Positions 9,860-20,645 of a DNA stretch of 64,000 nt are shown here, one piece after another. The notes under the pieces were generated by a model. The model did not search any database. It saw only the letters and a program-made list of their open reading frames with translations, and was not told the origin of the DNA. The stretch spans positions 186,001 to 250,000 of the forward strand of contig JADHYV010000016.1 in assembly GCA_027604705.1 (NCBI GenBank), given 5' to 3'. This DNA is from Allomyces arbusculus. Lineage: Eukaryota; Blastocladiomycota; Blastocladiomycetes; Blastocladiales; Blastocladiaceae. How positions within the stretch are numbered: position 1 is the first letter of the stretch; the number at the start of each line of letters is the position of its first letter. A program made the position numbers and the translations under genes.

Positions 9860-12800
9860 TCAATCCTCGCTGTAGAACTACGGGACGAGAAGAAACAGGC
9901 TCAAGTGAGTTTTTATGATCCTCCTCCTCCCACCGAGTCGGTGCCACCGTACCTTGTGCAGCATCCGCGCCATGGCTGCGCTCGCTCCTGCATCCGCCTG
10001 CCCCTGCTGCTGTACCGGCGGCGGTGACACGGCCGCTCGCTGCTCCTCCTCCTGCGGCTGCTGTCCCACCGCCCCCGTCGCCGTCGTCGGACTCGGCGGC
10101 GCCAGCACCGCCGAATGAAACGGCATTTCGGACGTCATCACCGTCGTCGCGACCGACGCCGTCATCCTCGCCCCGTCTCTCCCTCTCGACATCCCTACGA
10201 CCGTCGGCGACGTGATCCCCGCCGCCGCCAGCTGCGCCGTCAAGATCGAGTGACCCGACGACGGCGTGCGCACGAGCCGGTGCGGCGGAACGACCGCGGC
10301 CGCCGGGGGCGGCGCGCCGAACCCGACCGTCGATCTCGACATGGATAAGGACGGCGGGGTTGCGGTGCGGCTGTGCAGTCGCGGGAAGACGAGCGGCGGA
10401 TCGTGCGCAGGCGGCGGCAGGGCGGTGGGTGCGGGTGGTGTGCCGATCAGGCTCGGTGTCGCAGAGGACGGAGCGGGCCCGATGGGCGGTGGTGGAGGTG
10501 GGGGCGGGGAGAAGACGGGGCCTGGGACGGCGGCGGCGCGCAGGGCCGGGCCGAGCACGCTTTGGCTGCGCCGAGGTTGGGCGGTCCATTGCGGCGGTGA
10601 GGGTGGAGGGATCGGGTCGGGCCCTCGAGGAAGACTCGAGTCGGCAGTGGTAGCGCGTGGCGGGTCGGTGGTGGTGGTGGTGTACCCGAAGACCGACCGA
10701 TCGAGCGCCGTCTGCGGGGGCTGCACGGGCGCCACGAACCCGTTCTGCGCCTGCTGCACGACCGACGCCGCTGTCGGCACCTCCGTCGTCGACGGCCACG
10801 TCGCCTCAAACGGGTTCCCAGCCGGCAACTCGACCTTCTCCACTACCTTCTGCTCCTGCTGCGGCGGCGGCGGCGCGTGATACAGCTCCGGTGTGCTCGT
10901 CAAGTCCTTGTGCAAGCCCGCAGCCGACTCGGCTGTGCTCGTCTCCGCCGCGGTCATTGGCGCACGCAGGACGCGGCTCTGCGAGACGGCTCGCCTCCCA
11001 CCGAGCCCGCGCGCGTGTCTCGGCGAGGATCGATTCGCGCGATTGAGCACGACCGACTCGTAGATCGACAAGTGCAGCGTTGGGTCCTGCGCGTTCAAGT
11101 TGCGGTGCGCCTGCATGACGGCGCGCAAGTGCTGCGACGTGGCCGCCGAGGGCTGCCAGGCCGGGTGTGTTTCCTATATCGGACCGAAACAACATGGGTC
11201 AGAATTCGCGCCAGTATGAGCGAGGAAGTCGGGTCGATCGGACCTTGAAGTGCAAAATCGACTTGGTCATCTTCATCTCCGCCTGCTCGTCAAGATCATT
11301 GTCGTCGCTGAACTCGCTGCTCCCCGCAGCCGGGGTGACTGACACGTCCGGCACGCTCACTGCCGCTGGGTTCTCCACCAGCTGTTGCGGCTGCGGCGCG
11401 AACGTGGCCCCGTCATACACGTACCCGAGCCCCGGCACGTACACGGTATGATCAAACAAGAAATCAACCACCTGCCGCGCGCGCATTGGCAGTGTCCACC
11501 CGAGGACCAGCGGGGCCACAAACAACCCAACCAACTCATTCACGTACAGCGCCGGCCGCGGCGGGAACAGTCCTGCGACTTCCGCCCTTACCGACTCGGC
11601 ATACGGTTTCGCCGCCCACCGCGGGGGACAATAATGCGTGTGCGCCACGACCTCGTGCAGGCGGCGTTCCGGGTCGTACGCGGCGGCGGCATCGGGCGTG
11701 CGCATCCCGCGCGTCACGGCGAGGACGGACCCGATCAGTCCAAGCCAGAAGACGGGCGTACGTTCGGGCGTGATTTCCAAGTGCAGGAGCAGGTCCGGGT
11801 AGAGCACGGTGAAAACGAGCATTACGCCGCCAACGGACCCGAGGAGGAAGGAGACGAGGCGCGCAATGATGGAGGTGCGCTCAGACGGGAATTGCGAGAG
11901 GTACTCGAGCGTTGGGTCGTGCGCTTGCACGAGACGGCGCTCGAACAGGTGTGGCACTTCGTTGAGTTCGCGGAATTTCCACCGCGCGAGCGGCGAGAAA
12001 CGCCGGGTGCCGATGCTGCCGGGGTTGCGGTAGTATTCCTACATTTCAGAGCGTGGAGAAGTGAGGATCGGCGCGATAGATCACAGCTAACAGAAATCGC
12101 AACGTACATCGCCGTAGCGGAAAAAGAAGTAGGCGACCATGAACAGCGCCAAGACGGGCGCAAACACGGCGTTCAGCACGGCCATGATCACAAATATCTG
12201 GTGCAGCTTGGTCGCCGACTCAGCGCGCGCCGCCGCGGCTGCGCGATCATTCGCAGCCCGCCCACGACCCATCCCGTGCCGCCACGCGCGCCGGTCCATA
12301 AAGAGCAACCCCATCACACAAAACTCGATATTCCATTCGAGCAGGGTCGTAAGACATGGCGACAGTGCCGGACCAATGAAAGGCAGTGGCACGCGCAGGT
12401 CGAGTAGCCCTTCCCCGGCAAACAGGCCGATAAGGTAATTGTCCTTGCGCATGATGCGTGCTGTGATGTCGATTTGCGAGCAGCCGGGCGCAGGGACCGT
12501 CGTGGGGACGACGGCCGTGGCTGTCGCGGCAGCGCGCGACGATGGTCGTGTAGACGAGGTCATCGACGGGTGCGGGTGTTCAGCGGCCAGGCGCTCAAGC
12601 CGGCCAAGCACGTCAGGCCACGATGCGGTTTGAATGTCCGACTGGAAAAAAAACGAAGTAAACAGTCAGTCTCACCGTCAGTCTACTTCGAAAATATCGA
12701 CACCAAGATGAAAACGCACGTCCGGAATGTCGAGAACGTGCGCAAAGAAATCGCGCATTTGGTAGAGCGACGTGCGTTGTCGCCAGAGGCCGACAAACTG

Positions 12801-13802
12801 CAACCCCCAGATGCCTGTCGCGCAGAGCAGCGCAAACTTGAGCAGCGGGTGGAGATTTGGGCAGTCGCCGTCAATAATGTCGGCAATGGGCGTGGGTGCG
12901 GAAATATGGTGTAGGGCCGAGTACTTCAAGCACGACGACAGGAAAATGACGAGGCCAATGACAATGGCGACGCGGCTAGCCATTTCGAACGAGGTCAGCC
13001 TTTCGGAAACACTCTGCGTCGCGATCGTCGAGCGGAAACGTACATGAAGAGTGCAGCCTTGTTGAGGAGAATACAGTCGGCGCCCTTGCCGTAAAAATAT
13101 GCATAGACCTGGAGAGAGCGGCCGCAAGCAGCGAGTGTCAAAAATCCATACTTTGCATTGGGATCTGGCTCCACGTCGTCGAAAACAGCGAACCTCAATG
13201 TAAAACTGATCGAGATTGTCGGCGTGCAGCCATAACCTCAACGCACGAGCACGCCGGCGCGCCTGGAGGGCCTCGTCGTCGGCATCGTCCCCTTCGTCGT
13301 CCTCGACCGATAATTCGGCCGCTCCCAGTTCACTCATCCTGCGTTCGCTGGAACCCATCAGCGGCTGGTCCTCGAGCGTGTCTGCATCGGCGTGATACCG
13401 CGGCATCGTGCGTCCCCGCTGCTGCTGGCCAACAGCAGACGATGCTGCGGCCCTGGCCAGGTCCGGTCCCAGCGTCGAGTTTGCAAGATTGCGGAACCCC
13501 TGCTGGCGGTGCGCGGCACCGGCAGCTCGGCTCCTGCGTGACTGCGGGCGGGCGGCGGGCGGTTCGTCGTCGTCGTAGTCGCTGTCCGAGTAGAGGCCGC
13601 TGCGCGTGAGCGGCAGGCTGGCAGCCACGTCATGGTCATTGTCGTGATGGGGGTCGCGGCCGTAGGGCGTTGGCGACGTCGGGAATGCATGCGGCGGCGG
13701 CGCTGGTTGAGCGGCACGAGCCGAGGACGACGAGGACGGCAGGCGCGGATCGTCTCGGTGCCGAAACGGCGGGCCCGCAGGTGGTGGCATGGTAGGGTCC
13801 AT
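9860..13802 (-). CDS. ATG9: autophagy scramblase Atg9
   Basis: Seven exons: 13802-13194, 13108-13044, 12975-12720, 12641-12108, 12038-11244, 11173-9953 and 9877-9860, giving 1165 residues. Diagnostic Atg9 segments appear in order: NLDQFYIEVYAYFYGKG, the first core membrane helices, RIMRKDNYLIGLF, LEWNIEF, FAPVLALFMVAYFFFRYGD, REYYRNPGSIG-like and ELNEVPHLFERRL segments, then FPSERTSIIARL, LEITPERTPVFWLG and GLGYVYDGATF. Atg9 is the lipid scramblase of Golgi-derived vesicles that seed autophagosomes. The third-exon acceptor was chosen because it gives the same spacing between two conserved cysteines as in human ATG9A. The N-terminus (about 200 residues) is acidic and Pro-rich. The C-terminal tail of about 400 residues is Pro/Ala-rich and probably disordered. 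The 18-nt last exon is the weakest part; without that splice the frame ends at 9878. Confidence 0.9.
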
Positions 13803-14258
13803 CGTCGGCGGGCGGACGGCTTGAGCTTGGCGGGATCCGCTGCGAGAGCTGGGCAATTGGCTGCTGTTGGTTGCCGGCCTCCTTGCGGGGGGGAGTCGAA
13901 GCTGCAGGCTCGTCGAGGACGGGGTCAGCGGCCGGGTGGAGTGGTGGTGCAGACAAACTGGAACCGTGCGTGACACCAGCAGCTCCTGCCCAAGAACCGC
14001 AGCCAACAAACCAACGCACCGACGCGTCTTGCGCGGTCACTTGACTTGCGATGCGACTGGCAGCCACCCTGCCGTGCCAGCCCCACCGCAGCCGCCAACC
14101 GCAACTGCAAGCGCACCACCACGCGCGTGTCTCGCAGACTTGACCGCCGCGACGACAACGGCGCCGACGCAACACGACTTGGGCCCGCCGCGCACGCGCC
14201 CACTTGCTGCACTGTCCCGCCCGCGCCCGCTCGCGCCGCCGCGCATCGCGCCCAATGG
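13803..14258. promoter_or_regulatory. shared ATG9/KXD1-like promoter region
   Basis: 456 bp separate the start codons of the divergent ATG9 and KxDL genes. It is very GC-rich and contains no TATA box that I can recognise. Control of both genes from this interval is inference from the geometry. Confidence 0.45.
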
Positions 14259-14949
14259 ATGGACGCGCCGGCCGCGTCCGCGCCCCCGGCTGGCCGCCAC
14301 CACCACCAAGGCGTGCCTGGCGCAAGTGAAACGACAACGACCGACGCGACGAGCAATTCGAGCCCGGTCTCCGGTGAGACACCGTCTCCACTCTCCAGCG
14401 CAACTGCCGATGTCGGTCTAGACCCGCCCCAAGCAGCGATCCCTGCCGTGCCCGCAGCGGCAGCAGCCGCAGCCGCAGGAGCCGGTGGTCCGCAGGACAA
14501 CAGCACCGCCACGGCCGCGCAGGTGCTGACGCGTCTCGTCGTCCCGGCCGACGCGATCCGCACGAGCACGGTCCCGCTGCAGCAGCAATCGTATGCTCTC
14601 GTTGTTCTTATGCCTCGTTTGCTTTGTGTCCCTTCTCTGACCCACCCTGTCCCTCCCACGTCACAGCATCGAGCTCTTGGCCGGCGCGACCAAGGAGCTG
14701 CAGCTCTTCAACCTCTACGCGACGCGGCGGCTCGTCGAGAACCAGGCCAAGTACAAGGCCGCCACGCACGCGCTTGCCGGGATCAAGACCGACTTAGACA
14801 TGGCCTATGCGCGCATCATGCGTCTGCGCCGCAAGCTCGCACAGCACGCGCCCGAGGCGTTGCAGCAGGCTGTCGTAGAAATGGGCCCGCTCGTGGACAC
14901 TGCCGACGGCGACCGCGACGTGGCCGAGGAGGGCGAGGACGTGGAGTGA
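14259..14949 (+). CDS. KXD1: KxDL-domain protein (KXD1-like, BLOC-1 related)
   Basis: Two exons (14259-14590 and 14667-14949; 76-nt intron with GTATGC and a CACAG acceptor) encode 204 residues. The first 100 residues are Ala/Thr/Ser/Pro-rich. The C-terminal part is helical: LAGATKELQLFNLYATRRLV, then a segment with KTDL at 151-154 (the signature Lys-x-Asp-Leu of the family) followed by DMAYARIMRLRRKL. KXD1 proteins are small coiled-coil partners of the BLOC-1 complex in endosome-to-vacuole or lysosome transport. The tail is acidic. The start ATG lies four bases after an overlapping out-of-frame ATG, so initiation is slightly uncertain. The gene is divergent from ATG9. Confidence 0.72.
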
Positions 14950-15463
14950 TATGGCTGCTTCGTTTTTTTATTGGCCACGGTTCTTGTTTTCTCTCTCTGG
15001 GTCGTCGACGTACGTGACAAATGCACCACAAACCGTTTCTTTTCGCGCTGGCTCGCTCCCTAGCTTGCGCGGCTGGGCGGCCGCGCGCTGATCCACCATG
15101 TTCGCTGTCGTCCATGTCGAGAGTGAACGGCCGTGACGGCATCATGCCATGTCGAGGAAGGAGCTTCAAGCGGTCATCTAACGAATTACTGCAGAAGCGC
15201 AAAATCACGAAATCTGCGGTAATTTAAGGCTAAGATACCACCAGTGTCGCCATCCTGTTCCGAATTTCAGGCTCATCTGTGACTGCCATCCGTGACATGC
15301 CACACCAATCAAGATGCGTGGCCCACCGATGGATCAAAGCGATGGACCCACTTCCATTCATCGCGCGTGCAGAAACCACCACCCACACCGCCGACGCCCA
15401 GGACGGACCCGTCCCCGCACGTCCATCGGCACTTTCCATTGCGTGCGTCTCCCTCGTCCAGGA

Positions 15464-15470
15464 TATAAAG
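15464..15470 (+). promoter_or_regulatory. TATA box (TATAAAG)
   Basis: TATAAAG sits in an otherwise GC-rich region and is followed by a pyrimidine-rich stretch with no ATG until 15691. It is a good candidate core promoter for the small plus-strand gene downstream. Confidence 0.5.
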
Positions 15471-15690
15471 AGACCGCACCGCCCCCCGCTTCGGTCGCCT
15501 TTCTCCACCAGCCGCGTCCACTTCTCCCGCGCTCGCGACTCCCCAACGTGTTCCATCGCAACGCCAACCCTTCGGCCCAGCCGTTCCCCGACTCTGCGCA
15601 TCCCCGACGCCGTCCATTTGCCCGCCCCGCCCCGCATCGCAAAGGACCCCGTTCGACGACGCGCACGCTCGGTTCTCTGTCCGCTCCTGC

Positions 15691-15825
15691 ATGGCCTTCT
15701 ACTACTTTTCGCAGGCCAAGCACCACGTCGGCCGTGGTATGCACCGCATCCGCACCCATCGAGCAATCCGCCCATTCGAATCCGAACCTCACCTTCTCAT
15801 CTCCATTCCACTAGACGTCGATTGA
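15691..15825 (+). CDS. small upstream ORF of 44 codons
   Basis: This is the first ATG after the TATA box at 15464. The frame encodes MAFYYFSQAKHHVGRG and continues for 44 residues, stopping 47 bp before the ATG of the next frame. It could be a leader ORF regulating the downstream 83-codon frame, or itself a small protein. I tested splicing from its internal GTATGC to later acceptors and found no productive join. Confidence 0.3.
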   Translation: MAFYYFSQAKHHVGRGMHRIRTHRAIRPFESEPHLLISIPLDVD

Positions 15826-15872
15826 TCCCCCGCCCCCCCACAACCCACCCACTCGACTCTCATCAAATCATC

Positions 15873-16124
15873 ATGGACGTGTTCCGGCTCACGACGGCGC
15901 TCAACAAGCACGCCAACACCCCCGCACCGGCATCGCCATCGACGCCGCCGTCGGGCTCGTGGCCCGCGATCGCGCGCCTGCCCGCGACCGCTGCGAGCGC
16001 GCAGCCGCCCGCCGCGGCGCGGTACCTGTCGACGGCGCAGTGCGAGCCGGCGCACCCGGTCGGCCAGCAGCAGGAGACGGCGCCGAGGCGGCCGGTGATG
16101 CCGATCATGCGCAAGTTGTGGTAG
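15873..16124 (+). CDS. small hypothetical protein, possibly mitochondrial
   Basis: A frame of 83 residues starts at an ATG in good context (CATCATGG). It is rich in Ala, Pro and Ser, with basic residues and the segment AAARYLSTAQ, which resembles a mitochondrial processing region, and ends MPIMRKLW. No domain is recognisable. It lies about 400 bp downstream of a TATA box, with a 44-codon ORF in between, and converges on the RING ligase gene. It may be the body of a small gene with a long leader or only an apparent frame. Confidence 0.4.
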   Translation: MDVFRLTTALNKHANTPAPASPSTPPSGSWPAIARLPATAASAQPPAAARYLSTAQCEPAHPVGQQQETAPRRPVMPIMRKLW

Positions 16125-16517
16125 TTGTTTTTGAAGCACGGAAGGATTAGAGGGGCAACAGCGACGGAGGTGGGCCAGGCTGCGAAGCGCGCCGGCGCCG
16201 GTTGTCGTTGGTGGAGGTCCCCCGGTTGTGTCGTTTGAATGCGGATTGCAGCGAGACAAGTGAATGAAATCGGTTGGATTGACAGCATGTTGCATGCCAA
16301 TTACTCTGAGCTGTTGGGTCAGGTTCGGTATTGAGAGATGGTGCTGCACGCGCGTGCGTCTCGCGGCCGGGGCGGTGCGTGACAGTGGTGCAGCAGCTGG
16401 CACACCGCCGTGCACGTTCTCTCTGGTCGTGGTCGTGCGCTTTCGCGCCCGCGCACCGGTCGGATCCTGCCTGAAGGACCAAAATTACGATGATATTCAA
16501 AACTCCATCCGACCACG

Positions 16518-17998
16518 TCACCCCTCATCCACGCGCTCCTGCACGCCATGCACAGGCCCACGCGTCCTCGCCATCGCCGTCCCCTCCTCCAACCTCCCCC
16601 TCCCGCCCACATCTACAGCCCCCGAGGGCACCCCGGGTACCGGCGTGTACATCCGCGAGGGCGCCGCGCGCGTATCCCTCACCACTTCGGGTCTCGCCCA
16701 CGCCCACCACCGGCGCCAATGCGCGTCCTCGTCCCGAACCATTCCAACGCGCACGTCAACTTTACACAGCGGACACTGTGCGGACCGCGTCGTGAGCCAC
16801 GGGTCGATACACGGCGGGTGGAACGCGTGCCGGCACGGTAACACTCGCACGAGCGTGTGCGGGACCAGGTCGTCGAGACAGATTGCGCAGGTCGTGGTCA
16901 GTGGGGGTCCGCAGGTGGCGGTGGGGAGGAGCGGGAAGAGCGTGTGCAGGAGAGACCTCGGGGGCGCGTTGGTTGGCAGGGTGGATGGGGGCGGGGACGC
17001 GTCGTTGGTGCGGAGGTCGACCGCACTGGTGGGTTCGAGCGCGGCCGCGATTTCGGGCGACGTGACGACCGCCGCGGGCGGGACTGCCGGCACAGCCACG
17101 ACGGCGCCGGGCTTTTCGCTGATCGCGTCCCTCCCCGTCGTTGACGCCGGGGTGGGCGGCGCGGCGTACTCGCGCAGCGGCAGCACGTGCAGCATCGTTT
17201 CGTCAACCACATCCGCCCCCACCCCTTCCTCGTCGTCAACCCCCACTGCCATCCCCCGGACCCCCCTCCTCCGCGTCACCGCCCTCCTCCGGCGCCACAC
17301 GAGCGCATGCATCGCGACCGACACGGCCAACGCCGCCGTGAGCAACACCACGACCACGACCATCGTCACGTGCCACATGTTCCCCATCCCCGCGTGTCCC
17401 GCGGCAATCAGGCCGTCGACGCGGACCGGATCGAGCGGGTCCGGTGTGGCGAACGGGGAGGCCAGGCGCGACGCCAAGTCGCGGCCGTCCGGGAATTGCG
17501 CGAGTTGGAATAACGGAATCGTCACGTTGGTGGCCAGCGGCTGCGGTAAGGACGTGACGGCTGGGAGGTAGAAGAGCGCCGCGATGGCGCCGTTGGCCTG
17601 TGCAGTCTCGGCCTGGACCGCGGGGCCGCACGGGACGGACGGGTCGCCGTAGGGTAAGAGGGCGAGGTGCGGCGCGAGTTTGGGCGTGCGCAGGTCGCAT
17701 CCATGGTCGAGTGGGAGGTACAGGACGGCCTAGGCGGGCAGGTGGAGAACGTCAGGACCGACATAGCAGTGCGGTTCGTCGACTTGAGCGCGCCCGATAG
17801 GTACCGCAATCGGCCGCGTGGGCGCCGAGGCGTTGGGATTGGCCGTGGTCGTCACGACAAACAGCGGGAACTCGAGCTGCGTCACGACGTGGTTCGGGTC
17901 GTATTGCACGACGCCGAGGCGCGCGTCGGGGCGCAGCATCGTCGGTAACTGATAACTTGTCGTGATTCAACTGGATGGTTTGTAGCCCACTGCTCACG
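16518..17998 (-). CDS. PA-TM-RING-H2 ubiquitin ligase (5' end incomplete)
   Basis: The body is read from exons 17948-17805 and 17729-16518 (75-nt intron with GTACCT). The lumenal part has features of a protease-associated domain: LDHGCD, then ANGAIAALFYLP and IPLFQLAQFPDGRDL. A membrane helix follows (MWHVTMVVVVVLLTAALAV), then an RRRR stop-transfer and a cytosolic tail with CAICLDDL ... LPCRHAFHPPCIDPW ... CPLC, a complete C3H2C3 RING-H2. This is the architecture of RNF13/GRAIL-type ligases of endosomes and vacuoles. The N-terminus is not settled: a 49-nt intron (17997-17949) seems to join to a Thr/Arg-rich frame ending at 17998, and a signal peptide should lie upstream, before about 18250, but I could not identify it. 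A (CGT)9 run sits in that region. Confidence 0.75.
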
Positions 17999-18060
17999 AT
18001 TGCTCGTCGTTCAAGTGCCGGCTCGGGTCGCGCGGTCGTCGTTCGAGTTGTCAGCCGTCG

Positions 18061-18087
18061 CGTCGTCGTCGTCGTCGTCGTCGTCGT
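18061..18087. repeat. (CGT)9 microsatellite
   Basis: Nine perfect CGT triplets near the unresolved 5' end of the PA-TM-RING gene. If translated on the minus strand, the run would code a Thr or Asp tract, depending on frame. Confidence 0.85.
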
Positions 18088-18249
18088 TGCTCGTGCAGAA
18101 GAGGCCAGGTCGTCGGGGCTCAAGTGGTCGTTGGCCGTCAACGGACGTGGAAGTGTGCCGATGGTCAGGCCGACCTTGGCAGGGCGGGCCGCACAGCGTC
18201 GCGTCGCAGCCTGCAAAGCCGAAAATTTCGGGCAGGAGCACGCGCATGG

Positions 18250-18761
18250 CTGCCGTTGCGATGGGACCGGTCGAGCTGCGCCGAGTGTCGTCAAAATCGA
18301 GGCGAGCGTGCTGAGAAAACGGTTGGGCGGCGAGCGGTCAATCAACGGAAGATGGGCTGATCTGTCGCACGCCCGCAACACCACACCAGGTCGAACAGGA
18401 CCTGCCTGCCGCCAAAATGGTAACGATGCACAGCCTAAAATGAAATCAAATCGAGCCCGTCGCGCAATGAATAAATCCCGTTCATATTGTGTCAATGTAC
18501 ATGCATCCCAAAGCGGATGGCGATGCTGGATCCCGTTGGCCAAAAAAAAAAAAGGGTCATCCGCCTTTGCCGCCGCGATGGTGGTGGTGGTGCTGAGCTA
18601 TCTACAAATCTGGTCTGACGACAATAAATAACCAAAAAAGAAAAATGAGGGCGTGCCCGAGCGGAGACGCGGCACTGGCCCGCGCACCAATCTCGAACCC
18701 GCGAGATTCCCGCGCGGCAGCAATGCGCAGCCACGTCCGGTCACCCAGCTTGCCGCGGGCA
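18250..18761. other. intergenic, no supported gene
   Basis: About 500 bp between two minus-strand genes. It contains a 12-base A run near 18541 and a 7-bp-stem hairpin around 18690 (TCTCG ... CGAGA). Nothing here qualifies as a gene. Confidence 0.45.
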
Positions 18762-20151
18762 CTATGCCTGCAGCGAGATATCCAGAACCGTTGACGCCGT
18801 CTCGCTCGCCGCGGCCTTTGACTCGGCCGACGCCATTGCGGCCGCGACCTGTGCGCGGTTCACCTGCGAGTACTGCAGCGACTGGCCCCGCGGTTTGGCC
18901 ACCAGCACTTTCGTGCCCCTTGCAAACGTGTCCTGCACTTCCCGGCGGCGCTCGAGCGTCGAGGCGACGACCGGGATGGTGGGCACGGTCGGTGCCGCGG
19001 GCGCCCACATGCCGAGCTGCCGCATGGTCAGTTCAAACTTAATTGCCTGGTGCATTTCAAACGCAATCACTTGGTACTCGTAGTAGTCGCGTGCCGACAT
19101 GGGGGGCGGGTCGATCGGGTTGCGGTCCTGCAAACGGTGGCGCGCATTGGTCATCAAAAGAAGAGGTGCAGACAAAGAGAGAGAGCGGACGTACGTATTC
19201 TCCCGGCGCAAACGTGTACCGCACCTCGACGTCTGGCGCAAACGAGACGGTGCGTGGGCGCATCCTGGCCGGTTCGGCGGCCGCGGGGGACATGGGCGGC
19301 GATGGCGGCAGGTCCCATTCGCGGCTGAGACACTCTGTATCGTCGTCGTCTGACGACAGCACGTCGGATTCCTCGAACACGTGCCGCGGCGGGGGTGGGA
19401 CCGGCAGGGACCGCTGCGATGACGGCGGCATCAGCGGAGCAGCAAGTGTCGAGGCCATTTTCGAGGATCGGAGCAGGAGGTGCCGGTGGTGGTTGAGGAC
19501 GCGGCGGAACAGGCGCAGCGAGGGGGACGGCAGCTGGACGGGGCAGCAGCCGGGTGGGGTCGGGGTGGTGGGAGTGACGGCGGGAGCGGACTTGCCGGTC
19601 GCGCTGGCGGAGAGCAGATCGAGGAGCGAGGACCGATGCGAGGAGACGGTGGAGACGTCAATGTCGGTGGGCGAATCGCTGTCGTCGGTGGCCGAGTAGG
19701 CGGATTCGGTGTCGTCGTTGTTGGTGGTCTTGCCGTCGGCAGGAGCAGATTCGTCACCCTTGGCGCGATCCGCGTTGGTGGTATCGAGTGCAGACGCGGC
19801 AGCAGCAGGCGGTGCGCCGTGGGTCGTGCTCGCCTTGCCGTCGTCGTCGTCGGTGGGGTGGTGCAGGTCGTTGGCGCCGGCGCCGTCGAGCACGTCGTGG
19901 AGCGAGTCGTCGATGAGGGCCGAGTAGGCGATGGAGGAGGAGCGAATGGGGCGGCCGACGCGCGGGTATTTATGGGGGTCCTGAACGATGCTGGGGGGTC
20001 GTGTCGACGAGGGGCCGCACGCGGAAAACAGCGATCGCTTGCGTCGTGCCGCTGACGACGGCGCGAGAAGGCGCGCGACGCGGTCCGAGTCTGGCACGAC
20101 GGCCGCGTTGTCGCCGTGCCCATGATCATGATCGGCGGGGCTGCTGGTCAT
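18762..20151 (-). CDS. hypothetical protein with RVxF-like (TVSF) motif
   Basis: Two exons (20151-19195 and 19127-18762; 67-nt intron, GTACGT donor, TTTGCAG acceptor) encode 440 residues. The first 300 residues are Ser/Thr/Asp/Pro-rich and likely disordered, opening MTSSPADHDHGHG. The conserved-looking core spans the splice: RPRTVSFAPDVEVRYTFAPG, continuing EYDRNPIDPPPMSARDYYEY and a helical segment. An arrangement of this type (basic-x-VxF followed by an acidic/aromatic V-x-YT and EYDR) occurs in fungal proteins and resembles a docking site for protein phosphatase 1; PP1 binding is inference. The start was taken at 20151 because upstream codons look non-coding. The gene is divergent from the glycosyltransferase. 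Confidence 0.7.
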
Positions 20152-20645
20152 GGTGTCGGTGGTGGAGAAGCGTTGGAAGCGTTGTTGGAGGTTGCTTGTT
20201 CTTTCTTGCTCGTGTTGGCGTTGGCGGGCCGCGTCATGAAGCGCCCTGGCGGGTCGGTGGAGGAGCGCGCACAAACGCGGGCGGCGCAACTCGCGCAGCA
20301 CGTTGCACCAAGTTGTGCACGAGCAAAAGAAAGGCGGGCTGCGGAATGCAGGGCAAGCGCGAGGCAGCCGCGGGCCGCGACCGGCGCGATCATGAACGGA
20401 GAACACGGCTTGTGCACGACAGCGCGAGCCGGATCGCTTCATGAGCGCGTGTGAAACGCGTCACGGTAACAAGCAGCGCAGTCTTCGACGCGGCCCACGT
20501 GCCCCGGGCCGATCCCTGCCAAACGTCCTCGACGTCGTGCGCCGTCGCCGCGGTCGTGGTGGCCACGATTCCAGCACGCGCAGCGCGTCTCCCCCGCGCC
20601 CCGACTCGCCGCAATCGACGCGCCACGCCGTGAACCGACAGCTCC

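Noticed and set aside
10266-10880. Gly-rich plus-strand frame
   Set aside because: It is the reverse reading of the Pro-rich ATG9 tail.
13000-13043. 44-nt intron in ATG9 using an earlier acceptor
   Set aside because: It adds nine residues to a helix that has a fixed spacing in other Atg9 proteins; the acceptor at 12976 gives the exact spacing and a 68-nt intron.
18650-18725. tRNA-like sequence (TGCCCGAGCGG and a TCTCG...CGAGA hairpin)
   Set aside because: The D-arm-like box is present, but no B box with the required GGTTCGAnnCC and no foldable cloverleaf follow on either strand.
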